A stretch of 64,000 bases of DNA, taken from contig CALNAJ010000027.1 of assembly GCA_937874695.1 (NCBI GenBank), positions 62,001 to 126,000 on the forward strand. The letters run 5' to 3'. Made by a program: the position numbers and the translations under genes. Under the pieces are notes generated by a model that saw nothing but the letters and a program-made list of their open reading frames with translations, ran no database searches and had not been told where the DNA came from. The stretch comes from an uncultured Lactobacillus sp. (GTDB taxonomy: Bacteria > Bacillota > Bacilli > Lactobacillales > Lactobacillaceae). Positions 34,367-41,530 of the stretch are shown here, one piece after another (within the stretch, counting starts at the first letter, position 1; each line of letters begins with the position of its first letter).

Positions 34367-35305
34367 ATGTCGTATGCCAGTGAAGTGAAGAAAGAATTAA
34401 CGACCCTTGAGGTCCACCGCGAGAACGCCAAAGCCGAGCTGGTTGCGTTGATCCGGATGAACGGGGCCTTGGGGTTAGCGAACCACCATTTCGTGCTGAA
34501 CGTTCAGACGGAAAATCCCGCCATTGCTCGGCGGATGTACCAGCTACTTAAGCAATTCTATGATTTGGAAAGTGAATTGCTCGTGCGGCGTAAGATGAAG
34601 CTAAAGAAAAATAACCTCTACATTGTGCGGGTCAAGACGGGTGTGACGGAAGTCTTGTCCGACCTGGGTATTTTTGACGGCATGCAGCTGTTGGAGACGG
34701 TGCCAGATGACATCTTAGATTCCGATATGTCCGTGCGTTCCTATTTGCGTGGGGCCTTCTTGGCCGGCGGATCAGTCAACAATCCCGAGACGAGTCGCTA
34801 CCATCTGGAAATTTACTCTCTATATGAAGAGCACAATCAGATGATTGCTGAGATGATGAATCGCTACAATCTGAACGCCCGGACCATTGTGCGGCGGAGT
34901 GGCTATATCACCTACCTGAAGAGTGCCGAGGAAATCGCGGACTTCTTGTCCCTGATTGGCGCCACAACGTCTATGCTTAAATTCGAAGATATTCGAATCA
35001 TGCGGGACATGCGGAACTCCGTCAATCGGTTGGTCAACTGCGAAAATGCTAACTTGGATAAGGTGGCTAACGCCTCAACGCGGCAGATCGACAATATCCA
35101 GTTCATCGAGTCTACGGTTGGTCTGAGCCAATTGCCAGTGAAGCTACGTGAAGTGGCCGAGACGCGGTTGGCGCACAAGGAAGTTAGCCTGAAGGAGCTG
35201 GGTGATCTGGTTCCTGGTGGACCAATCTCCAAGTCTGGAATCAATCACCGCTTGCGCAAGATCAATGATTACGCTAAGCAGTTGCGGGAAGAGGCCTCTG
35301 CCTAA
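34367..35305 (+). CDS. whiA: WhiA, DNA-binding protein of the rapZ-yvcK-whiA operon
   Basis: The 312-residue protein has an N-terminal degenerate LAGLIDADG homing-endonuclease-like fold (YLRGAFLAGGSVNNP near residue 125-140) and a C-terminal WhiA helix-turn-helix (VSLKELGDLVPGGPISKSGINHRLRK split by a conserved glycine turn). In Streptomyces it regulates sporulation; in Bacillus it affects division and chromosome segregation. It is the last gene of the operon, ahead of a strong terminator. Confidence 0.95.
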   Translation: MSYASEVKKELTTLEVHRENAKAELVALIRMNGALGLANHHFVLNVQTENPAIARRMYQLLKQFYDLESELLVRRKMKLKKNNLYIVRVKTGVTEVLSDLGIFDGMQLLETVPDDILDSDMSVRSYLRGAFLAGGSVNNPETSRYHLEIYSLYEEHNQMIAEMMNRYNLNARTIVRRSGYITYLKSAEEIADFLSLIGATTSMLKFEDIRIMRDMRNSVNRLVNCENANLDKVANASTRQIDNIQFIESTVGLSQLPVKLREVAETRLAHKEVSLKELGDLVPGGPISKSGINHRLRKINDYAKQLREEASA

Positions 35306-35344
35306 CGCGCACCTGTGCCTGAAGTAAATAATGTTATTGAAATT

Positions 35345-35389
35345 AAAACGGAAGTAGCCCGGCATAAATGCCCGCTACTTCCGTTTTTT
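35345..35389. terminator. bidirectional terminator between whiA and clpP
   Basis: AAAACGGAAGTAGC (35345-35358) pairs perfectly over 14 bp with GCTACTTCCGTTTT (35374-35387), with T on the right and A on the left. Confidence 0.92.
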
Positions 35390-35423
35390 ATTGCGCTATT
35401 GGCGACAGTGGTTAACTGGTAAT

Positions 35424-35460
35424 AAAAAAATCGCCCACCGACCGCAGTCGTTGGACGATT
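35424..35460 (-). terminator. terminator of clpP
   Basis: On the minus strand AATCG, CCA and CGAC pair with GTCG, TGG and CGATT, followed by seven T (35424-35430 read on the minus strand). Confidence 0.8.
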
Positions 35461-35474
35461 CATATAAAACGCGT

Positions 35475-36071
35475 TTACTTCTTTTGTTCGCTACTGTTCG
35501 TCATGATGTGGTCGATTAAACCATAATCAACGGCTTCTTGAGCGCTCAAGTAGTTGTCACGTTCAGTATCCTTGTTGACCCGTTCAACAGGTTGACCAGA
35601 ATTGTCGGCCAAAATCTTGTTGATCAATTCACGCGTCTTCAAGATTTCACGAGCGGCAATTTCGATTTCAGTCTGTTGCCCTTGAGCACCACCGGATGGT
35701 TGGTGAATCAAGACTTGGGCGTGAGGCAAAGCAAACCGCTTGCCCTTAGTCCCAGATGAAGCCAAGACACTAGCCATGGAAGCTGCCATCCCTAGCGTAA
35801 TCGTTTGTACGTCGGATTGGATGAAGTTCATGGTATCGTAGATGGCCAGGCCGGAAGAAACCACACCACCAGGTGAGTTGATGTAAAGCGAAATGTCCTT
35901 GGTGGAGTCTTGGGCGTCCAAGAAGAGCAGTTGTGCAATGATGGCGTTTGCCATGTCATCTTCGATTGGGCCGGAAAGCATAATGATCCGGTCTTTTAAA
36001 AGTCGTGAATAGATATCATAGGCCCGTTCGCCACGGGATGATTGTTCGATAACTGTAGGTACTAAATTCAT
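35475..36071 (-). CDS. clpP: ATP-dependent Clp protease proteolytic subunit
   Basis: ClpP forms the tetradecameric chamber that degrades misfolded and regulatory proteins fed by ClpX, ClpC or ClpE. The 198-residue protein has the catalytic Ser in TLGMAASMASVLA, His in LPHAQVLIHQPSGG and Asp in KDTERDNYLSAQEA. The reverse-strand ATG at 36071 has AAGGGAGG about 10 bases upstream. Its promoter overlaps a CtsR-type heptad repeat, so heat and protein stress should derepress it. It is convergent with whiA. Confidence 0.98.
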   Translation of the reverse strand: MNLVPTVIEQSSRGERAYDIYSRLLKDRIIMLSGPIEDDMANAIIAQLLFLDAQDSTKDISLYINSPGGVVSSGLAIYDTMNFIQSDVQTITLGMAASMASVLASSGTKGKRFALPHAQVLIHQPSGGAQGQQTEIEIAAREILKTRELINKILADNSGQPVERVNKDTERDNYLSAQEAVDYGLIDHIMTNSSEQKK

Positions 36072-36135
36072 GACAAGATAGCCTCCCTTAATTAATTTAA
36101 CGTAGAAATGGCTAGCGTTTTGCTAACATGTTGTT

Positions 36136-36165
36136 AGTGTACCGCTATGGTCAAAGTAGGTCAAA
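36136..36165 (-). promoter_or_regulatory. clpP promoter with overlapping CtsR operator
   Basis: On the minus strand TTGACC, 17 bases and TACACT form the promoter (-35 at 36159-36164, -10 at 36136-36141). A tandem heptad GGTCAAA-N3-GGTCAAA (36149-36165 on plus) covers the -35, as in known CtsR-controlled clp genes. CtsR itself is not in the window. Confidence 0.85.
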
Positions 36166-36286
36166 CAATATGACTTCGTTCTTTTAACCTTTGATTAGAC
36201 GTAGTTGTATTCACGCCCACAACCATTTGACTAGAACTATCATACCAGAGTTTGGCCAAACGTCACGTATTCTATCACGCAAAATG

Positions 36287-36340
36287 ACCAGTTATGCTAA
36301 GAAAGTGACCAGTTACGGTACCCCTATTTATTTTTAGATA
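36287..36340 (+). promoter_or_regulatory. LytTR-type direct repeats and promoter of the LytTR gene
   Basis: ACCAGTTAT (36287-36295) and ACCAGTTAC (36308-36316) are 9-base direct repeats with a 12-base spacer, the 21-base period typical of LytTR-domain regulators. The second repeat abuts the -35 zone of a possible TAGATA -10 (36335-36340). This suggests autoregulation by the downstream LytTR protein. Confidence 0.65.
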
Positions 36341-36380
36341 AGCCTGTGGTTAACTTATAGAGACGAGAGGGGGTGACGGC

Positions 36381-36827
36381 TTGAAGATTCATGTAGAGGT
36401 CGATCCCGAATTATCCGATTCGGAGGTCACCATTCGCGTGCCGGCACGAACGGCCGCGGTTGATCAGCTAGTCGCCGCGATTCATGCGGCTGATACGACG
36501 CAGCAGTTGACGTTTAGCTGGCACGGGGAGAACTACCGTGTCAATCTCACAGATATTTTATTCTTTGAGGCGAGTGACCATCAGGTGGCCGTGCATACTG
36601 CCACGGCGATGTATACGACGGGTCAACGACTTTACGAATTGGCTGAGAGTTTGCCAGCGCAGTTTATGCGGGTTTCCAAGTCGGCCATTCTCAATCGCAC
36701 GCAGGTCTTCTCGCTGACTCGGTCAGTCACGGGAAATTTGGTAAAATTTCAAAATTCACACAAACAACTCTACGTCTCACGCCGCTACTATCAGGCACTG
36801 AAACGGGCATTAGAGGAAAAGGGGTAA
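36381..36827 (+). CDS. LytTR-domain DNA-binding regulator (no receiver)
   Basis: The 148-residue protein has a LytTR domain in its C-terminal two thirds (about 50-145): LTDILFFEASDHQVAVHT, MRVSKSAILNRTQV and NLVKFQNSHKQLYVSRRYYQ. The N-terminal ~45 residues do not form a receiver domain, so it is not a classic two-component regulator. The TTG start at 36381 is 6-7 bases from AGAGGGGGTG. The LiaF-like membrane protein follows 5 bases later, a pairing common in lactobacilli, where the membrane partner probably controls the regulator. A matching 9-N12-9 repeat lies 65 bases upstream. Confidence 0.85.
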   Translation: MKIHVEVDPELSDSEVTIRVPARTAAVDQLVAAIHAADTTQQLTFSWHGENYRVNLTDILFFEASDHQVAVHTATAMYTTGQRLYELAESLPAQFMRVSKSAILNRTQVFSLTRSVTGNLVKFQNSHKQLYVSRRYYQALKRALEEKG

Positions 36828-36832
36828 TAAGT

Positions 36833-37570
36833 ATGCGTAAACGCGCAAATTGGTTCTGGGGTGTTTTTCTGGTGTTGGGTGCGGTCGTTCTCGTGACCAG
36901 CCAGATGGGAATCTTTAGCACTCATGTGGGCCTCTGGCCGCTGCTGCTCGGTGTATTCTTGGTAGCTGCCTTTGTCGAAAGTCTCATGCATTTGGCAGTG
37001 TGGGGGATGGTCTTCTCGCTGGCATTTCTGGCAATCATCTTTGCCAAGCCACTGGGAATCGTAGCCCTGGCACCGTGGACCATCCTGATTGCAGCCGTCT
37101 TGTTGTCGCTAGGACTCTCACTGATCATTCGGCCCAAGCGCTGGTATCAGTACAATTGGAAGACACAGGGCAACTGGCCCCACCATCATCGTGGAGATTG
37201 GTCCCACCATTACGAAGAAGACGTGGAAACGCTGAATGATCCAGATATCACGGTCAACGTCAGCATGAGTGGCAGCATTCGTTATCTACAGTCGGTTGAT
37301 TTTCGACGGGCGGATGTTCAGGTCTCCATGGGGGATGCTAAGCTATACTTCGATGACGTGACGCTGAGTGACCAGGGAGCCACGATTAACATTGACGTTC
37401 ATCTAGGTGGGATTGAGTTGTACCTGCCGTCCGCTTGGAATGTCCAGACGGATGTGGACGCGAACTTGGGCGCTGTTGAAACCACGGGCGAACCCGCGGG
37501 AACAGATGGGCCATTGGTCGTCATTACTGGGCGCGCGTCGTTGGGTGGCCTGTCCATCATTTATATTTAA
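36833..37570 (+). CDS. LiaF-like membrane protein
   Basis: The 245-residue protein has four hydrophobic segments in residues 8-105 and a soluble beta-rich C-terminal domain (about 135-245: VNVSMSGSIRYLQS, GDAKLYFDDVTL, INIDVHLGGIELYLPSAW) like the LiaF C-terminal domain. A His/Trp/Tyr-rich linker (WPHHHRGDWSHHYEE) lies between. LiaF proteins repress envelope-stress signalling in Bacillus, with LiaRS; here the partner is a LytTR protein. The control relationship is inferred from the operon. Confidence 0.8.
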   Translation: MRKRANWFWGVFLVLGAVVLVTSQMGIFSTHVGLWPLLLGVFLVAAFVESLMHLAVWGMVFSLAFLAIIFAKPLGIVALAPWTILIAAVLLSLGLSLIIRPKRWYQYNWKTQGNWPHHHRGDWSHHYEEDVETLNDPDITVNVSMSGSIRYLQSVDFRRADVQVSMGDAKLYFDDVTLSDQGATINIDVHLGGIELYLPSAWNVQTDVDANLGAVETTGEPAGTDGPLVVITGRASLGGLSIIYI

Positions 37571-37583
37571 ATCATAATTGGGA

Positions 37584-37614
37584 GAGCTTGGCATAAAGTG
37601 TCAGGCTCTTTTTT
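37584..37614 (+). terminator. terminator of the LytTR-LiaF operon
   Basis: GAGCTTG (37584-37590) pairs with CAGGCTC (37602-37608, one G-U), followed by six T. Confidence 0.8.
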
Positions 37615-37716
37615 GTGGGCGGACATAGGCGGGGAATGGCTAGGCTAGTTGCCATTAGGTTAGGGGCACACCTGAAGACGAGCATTAGTGATAGGGCAAC
37701 TTAGTTTTGAGATAAC

Positions 37717-37746
37717 AAAAAGTCCCATCCACGAGGGATGGGACTT
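37717..37746 (-). terminator. terminator of the first tRNA-Arg gene
   Basis: On the minus strand AAGTCCCATCC pairs with GGATGGGACTT over 11 bp, followed by T-rich sequence. The equivalent hairpin at the second tRNA has a different but equally paired stem. Confidence 0.88.
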
Positions 37747-37762
37747 GCCGAATTGGTAGTAA

Positions 37763-37834
37763 TGCGCCCGGAGGGAATCGAACCCCCATTTCAAGAACCG
37801 GAATCTTACGTGCGATCCATTACACTACGGGCGC
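37763..37834 (-). tRNA. tRNA-Arg (anticodon CCG), first copy
   Basis: The 72-nt minus-strand gene has acceptor GCGCCCG/CGGGCGC, anticodon stem TAAGA/TCTTG with loop TTCCGGT (anticodon CCG), and a T-arm with GGTTCGATTCC. CCA is not encoded. It reads CGG codons, which are frequent in the genes of this window. It has its own promoter and terminator. Confidence 0.95.
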
Positions 37835-37858
37835 ATAGTGGTTAACAACACCTTAACT

Positions 37859-37887
37859 ACTATAACTGATTTTGGATAAAAATACAA
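37859..37887 (-). promoter_or_regulatory. promoter of the first tRNA-Arg gene
   Basis: On the minus strand TTGTAT (37882-37887), 17 bases, TATAGT (37859-37864). Confidence 0.65.
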
Positions 37888-38063
37888 GTTAGTTTATGGT
37901 GAGAGATGGAAATGTCCTGAGCTGGCGCGGTTTGTCCCGGGAGAATAGTGTAATTGGCTGGCTTAAAATTGGAACGGCCAGTCGTTCAGTTCCTTCAGGC
38001 GTTTGTGAGGGATTTGCGTCGTTGGCACCGAGACATCACAATTTCCCACAAACCGCCAAATCA

Positions 38064-38072
38064 TGCTATAAT
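38064..38072 (+). promoter_or_regulatory. extended -10 promoter of the ECF S-component gene
   Basis: TGC plus consensus TATAAT (38064-38072), 33 bases before the ATG. No clear -35 and no recognised riboswitch in the short leader. Confidence 0.55.
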
Positions 38073-38105
38073 ATCGGCATTAACTTTACGTGGAGGTCAC
38101 TTAAA

Positions 38106-38717
38106 ATGACGCGACATAAGACTTTTCGCCTCGTCGTGAATGCATTATTGATGGCGATTGTTTTGGTACAAAATATTTTCCCGTTTCTGGGGTATATTCC
38201 ACTGGGGCCTTTTAGCATGACCCTGATTGGTTTGACGGTCATTGTGGCTGGGACTGCGTTAGGCCCTAAGGATGGTATGCTGATAGGGGGCTTCTGGGGT
38301 GTCATCACGTTCATTCGGGCCTTCACTTGGCCGTCTAGTCCCGTGGCACCGTTGGTCTTTACCAACCCGTTGGTATCGGTTGTGCCCCGGCTGTTGATGG
38401 GCTTGGGGGCTGGCCTCGTCTATCTCTGGGGGCGTCAGCATCAGTGGTCGATGCGTCGTTCGATGCGGGTTGCAGCGGCAGTGGCGGCCTTAACGAATAC
38501 GGTTTTGGTGCTCGGCATGGTCTTTTTCTTCTATCAAACACCGGCCGTGGCGACGGCCTTTGGTGCGAAGGGCAATCAGACATTAGGGTATGTCCTGATG
38601 ATTTCGCTGGTGACCAATGCTGTCCCAGAATTAATCTTGGACGTGTTGGTTGCACCGCTGATTGCGGTACCGTTACGTCGGCGTTGGGATAAGATCAACG
38701 CACAACTGTTGAAATAA
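38106..38717 (+). CDS. ECF transporter substrate-binding (S) component
   Basis: The 203-residue protein has about five or six membrane segments and the S-component layout, with a first helix (FRLVVNALLMAIVLVQNIFPFLGYIPLGPFS in several parts) followed by a conserved GPKDGMLIGGFWG loop. S components capture a vitamin and dock on the shared EcfAA'T module, which is encoded elsewhere. The pattern recalls pantothenate-type S proteins but the substrate is not certain. The ATG at 38106 has GGAGG 9 bases upstream; an open frame upstream is not coding. It lies between the two tRNA-Arg copies. Confidence 0.8.
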   Translation: MTRHKTFRLVVNALLMAIVLVQNIFPFLGYIPLGPFSMTLIGLTVIVAGTALGPKDGMLIGGFWGVITFIRAFTWPSSPVAPLVFTNPLVSVVPRLLMGLGAGLVYLWGRQHQWSMRRSMRVAAAVAALTNTVLVLGMVFFFYQTPAVATAFGAKGNQTLGYVLMISLVTNAVPELILDVLVAPLIAVPLRRRWDKINAQLLK

Positions 38718-38733
38718 TCTGAGAAGCGTGGGA

Positions 38734-38846
38734 CAAGAGGCGACTAGTTGGCTATCAGCTTTAAGTCGAGTCAGCTGTCTCTTGGCAAACGCCTCGACCA
38801 TATAAAATTACGCAATAGAGCCTGGAATTCTGTTCCAGGCTTTTTT
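38734..38846 (+). terminator. structured 3' region and terminator of the ECF gene
   Basis: The terminator is GCCTGGAA/TTCCAGGC (38820-38827, 38833-38840) followed by six T. Upstream, CAAGAG (38734-38739) can pair with CTCTTG (38779-38784), while the overlapping GAGGCG (38737-38742) can pair with CGCCTC (38790-38795); these pairings exclude each other. Confidence 0.7.
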
Positions 38847-38863
38847 GCGATCCTTGCAGACAA

Positions 38864-38894
38864 TAAAAAAAGCTCATCCACGGGGGATGAGCTT
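38864..38894 (-). terminator. terminator of the second tRNA-Arg gene
   Basis: On the minus strand AAGCTCATCC pairs with GGATGAGCTT over 10 bp, followed by seven T. Confidence 0.88.
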
Positions 38895-38910
38895 GCCGAA
38901 TTGGTAGTGA

Positions 38911-38982
38911 TGCGCCCGGAGGGAATCGAACCCCCATTTCAAGAACCGGAATCTTACGTGCGATCCATTACACTACGGGCGC
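38911..38982 (-). tRNA. tRNA-Arg (anticodon CCG), second copy
   Basis: This 72-nt gene is identical to the copy at 37763-37834, and about 16 bases of 3' flank are also nearly identical. It has the same anticodon CCG and no encoded CCA. It is a separate unit with its own promoter and terminator. Confidence 0.95.
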
Positions 38983-39011
38983 ATAACACGCATGCTTTTG
39001 AGCACCTAATT

Positions 39012-39040
39012 ACTATACCCGAAGCTGAATATAAATTCAA
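39012..39040 (-). promoter_or_regulatory. promoter of the second tRNA-Arg gene
   Basis: On the minus strand TTGAAT (39035-39040), 17 bases, TATAGT (39012-39017), the same -10 as the first copy. Confidence 0.65.
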
Positions 39041-39102
39041 GGGGTCGTTTAAATATTTTTGTTTTCCGGGAAAATCGGCCTAAAATCTTCGGGAGGATTA
39101 TC

Positions 39103-39205
39103 TTGCAATATTATAGTTGAGAGGATATACTTACAAACGTAAGGTTAGCTCTGGTTGGCCTGAATTTTTTTGACCGAGGTGGGCGTTTATCTGCCACCGC
39201 TGGTC
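39103..39205 (+). promoter_or_regulatory. cggR promoter and leader palindrome (candidate CggR operator)
   Basis: TTGCAA (39103-39108), 17 bases, TATACT (39126-39131). In the leader CTTAC/GTAAG (39130-39143) forms a small hairpin. A larger near-palindrome GACC-GA-GGTGG / CCACC-GCT-GGTC spans 39172-39205. CggR represses its own operon in Bacillus by binding downstream of the promoter, so this palindrome is the best candidate operator. Confidence 0.55.
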
Positions 39206-39234
39206 GTTAATCGTCCCACTAGGAGGTAAGTTGG

Positions 39235-40263
39235 ATGCGTGAAGATTGGCAGTGGGTCGAAGCAATCGTCCCCCAAATGGTGACAAAGCTAACCAATCGG
39301 TTCCGTGTCCTGCAAGGCATTGCGAATACCCAGCCGGTTGGCCGGCGAACCTTAGCCACCAGCTTGAACTGTTCCGAGCGGACGATTCGGACGACGACAG
39401 ATGCCCTCGCTGAACTGGGTTTTATCCAGATGTCAGCGAAGGGGATGCAGATTACGACTGCTGGACAACAGCTCTTACGGGGGTTGGAACCGGTCATGGA
39501 TGATCTGTCTGGTTGGCAGGAACGTGAAGACCAGCTCGCTGAAAAGCTACACATTGCGCATTGCACAATTGTGCCAGGAGACAGCACAGCACCTACCGGG
39601 TCCCTGATGGGGATGGGTCAGGCTGCTGGGCAAGTCTTAACGGATCAGTTGCCTTTGGGCAAGAGCACTGTTGCCGTGATGGGTGGCCATACCATGGCGG
39701 CTGTTGCGTCGGCATTAACGCCAGCGCTGTCGGTCAATCGACAGTTGTTGTTTGTGCCAGCACGCGGGGGCGTCGGTGAATCACCGGCCATTCAAGCCAA
39801 CGCGGTCAGTGCACAGATGGCCCAGCAGACTAATGGTGAGTTTCGCTCATTGTTTGTCCCAGAGCAGCTGACGACGGCCACCTACAAGCCGCTGTTTGCA
39901 GAACCGACGATTCACGAAGTTTTGCAGTTGATCGCCCAGAGTAACGTTGTGATTCACGGCATTGGCCAGGCATTCGTGATGGCCAAACGTCGAAAGATTG
40001 CGCCGCACGTGATTGCCGACTTAACTGCGGCCCATGCGGTGGGGGAAGCCTTTGGCCATTTCTTTGATGCTGAAGGTCACGTCGTCAGTAAATTCCCCCG
40101 CATCGGCGTTGATATCGCCGATTTAGCCGCTAAAGAATTAGTAGTTGCCGTTGCCGGTGGTGCCGAAAAGGGCGCCGCAATTGCGGCCTACATGCATTTA
40201 GCGCCAGCTTCGACTTGGTTAATAACCGATGAAGGAGCTGCTGACTTTGTTTTAAAAAAGTGA
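39235..40263 (+). CDS. cggR: CggR, central glycolytic genes regulator
   Basis: The 342-residue SorC-family repressor has an N-terminal helix-turn-helix (VGRRTLATSLNCSERTIRT, about 38-56) and a C-terminal sugar-phosphate-binding domain (GQAAGQVL, VMGGHTMAAVASAL). In Bacillus, fructose-1,6-bisphosphate releases it from DNA and induces gapA, pgk, tpi and eno. AGGAGG precedes the ATG. It is followed by gapA-pgk-tpiA-eno, as expected. Confidence 0.93.
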   Translation: MREDWQWVEAIVPQMVTKLTNRFRVLQGIANTQPVGRRTLATSLNCSERTIRTTTDALAELGFIQMSAKGMQITTAGQQLLRGLEPVMDDLSGWQEREDQLAEKLHIAHCTIVPGDSTAPTGSLMGMGQAAGQVLTDQLPLGKSTVAVMGGHTMAAVASALTPALSVNRQLLFVPARGGVGESPAIQANAVSAQMAQQTNGEFRSLFVPEQLTTATYKPLFAEPTIHEVLQLIAQSNVVIHGIGQAFVMAKRRKIAPHVIADLTAAHAVGEAFGHFFDAEGHVVSKFPRIGVDIADLAAKELVVAVAGGAEKGAAIAAYMHLAPASTWLITDEGAADFVLKK

Positions 40264-40269
40264 TACACT
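40241..40269 (+). promoter_or_regulatory. possible internal gapA promoter
   Basis: CTGACT (40241-40246), 17 bases, TACACT (40264-40269), at the end of cggR. It would let gapA be expressed at higher levels than its regulator. Confidence 0.35.
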
Positions 40270-40332
40270 TAACACGTACTGCTTTTTAAAAAAATTATTC
40301 TTTATTTGCTTCCTGAAGGAGGAAATCACAGT

Positions 40333-41343
40333 ATGACTGTAAAGATTGGTATTAATGGTTTCGGACGTATCGGCCGTTTGGCTTTCAAGCGGATTCACGA
40401 ACTCCACTCAAGTGACATCGAAGTTGTTGCCATCAACGATTTGACGACACCTTCAATGTTAGCTTACTTGTTGAAGTATGACTCAACTCATGGTCGTTTC
40501 CCTGGTGAAGTTTCAGCTACGGACAAAGGTATCGTGGTTGACGGCAAGGAATACCCTGTATACGCTGAACCAAAAGCTCAAGATATTCCTTGGGTTAAGA
40601 ACGACGGTGTTGACTTCGTCCTCGAATGTACCGGTTTCTACACTTCCGAAGAAAAGTCACAAGCTCACCTCGATGCTGGTGTTAAGCGGGTATTGATCTC
40701 CGCTCCAGCCGGTGCTGTTACGACTGTTGTTCCAGGTGTTAACTTGGACGTATTGAGCAAAGACGATGTTATCGTTTCTGCTGGTTCTTGCACGACCAAC
40801 TGCTTGGCCCCAATGGCATTCTTCTTAAACGAAGAATTTGGCATCAAGGCTGGTACTATGACGACTATCCATGCTTTCACTTCTACTCAAATGATCTTGG
40901 ATGGCCCTCGTGGCAAGAAGATGCGTAACAACCGTACCGCAAGCATCAACACCATTCCTCACTCTACTGGTGCTGCTAAGGCTATCGGTTTAGTTATCCC
41001 TGACTTAAAGGGTAAGTTACAAGGCCATGCACAACGTGTTGGTGTTGTTGACGGCTCATTGACTGAATTAGTAACTGTTCTGGACAAGAAGGTTACTGCT
41101 GACGAAATCAACGATGCTATCAAGAAGCACACTGAAGGTAACGATGCCTTTGGTTACAACGGTGATGAAATTGTTTCAACTGACATCATCGATGACCCTC
41201 ATGGTTCCGTATTTGACCCAACTCAAACGGAAGTTACGACTGCCGGTGACACGCAATTAGTTAAGACTGTTGCTTGGTACGACAACGAATGGGGCTTCAC
41301 TTGCAACATGGTTCGTACTTTATTGCACTTCGCTACGCTTTAA
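40333..41343 (+). CDS. gapA: type I glyceraldehyde-3-phosphate dehydrogenase
   Basis: GapA oxidises glyceraldehyde-3-phosphate to 1,3-bisphosphoglycerate with NAD. The 336-residue protein starts at the ATG at 40333 (AGGAGG 10 bases upstream) with the NAD-binding INGFGRIGRLAF. The catalytic Cys is in SAGSCTTNCLAP (about residue 155), and WYDNEWGFTCNM is near the end. Codon choice is strongly biased (GGT, AAC, CGT), a mark of very high expression. A terminator follows and pgk has its own promoter. Confidence 0.98.
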   Translation: MTVKIGINGFGRIGRLAFKRIHELHSSDIEVVAINDLTTPSMLAYLLKYDSTHGRFPGEVSATDKGIVVDGKEYPVYAEPKAQDIPWVKNDGVDFVLECTGFYTSEEKSQAHLDAGVKRVLISAPAGAVTTVVPGVNLDVLSKDDVIVSAGSCTTNCLAPMAFFLNEEFGIKAGTMTTIHAFTSTQMILDGPRGKKMRNNRTASINTIPHSTGAAKAIGLVIPDLKGKLQGHAQRVGVVDGSLTELVTVLDKKVTADEINDAIKKHTEGNDAFGYNGDEIVSTDIIDDPHGSVFDPTQTEVTTAGDTQLVKTVAWYDNEWGFTCNMVRTLLHFATL

Positions 41344-41388
41344 TCAGCTAGCGGCGCAAGTCGTTTAAAATTTTAAATATTCAATGAG

Positions 41389-41423
41389 ACGCGGCGGAGG
41401 AGGGAATTCTCCGACGCGTTTTT
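41389..41423 (+). terminator. terminator of cggR-gapA
   Basis: ACGCG plus CGGAG (41389-41399) pairs with CTCCG plus CGCGT (41409-41419), followed by five T. Confidence 0.88.
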
Positions 41424-41452
41424 CATTGGGCCTAAAAAAACGCACAAGTCCT

Positions 41453-41481
41453 TTGAAATCTGAAGGTAAGTGCTGTATATT
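41453..41481 (+). promoter_or_regulatory. pgk promoter
   Basis: TTGAAA (41453-41458), 17 bases, TATATT (41476-41481), 50 bases before the TTG start. Confidence 0.65.
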
Positions 41482-41530
41482 GTGAAAGTAATCTTTTATT
41501 TTGATAAGCAATCAAGGAGGGTTTTCTAAA

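Noticed and set aside
38748..39083. 111-codon open frame on plus across the second tRNA
   Set aside because: It covers a terminator and a tRNA-Arg gene on the other strand; not coding.
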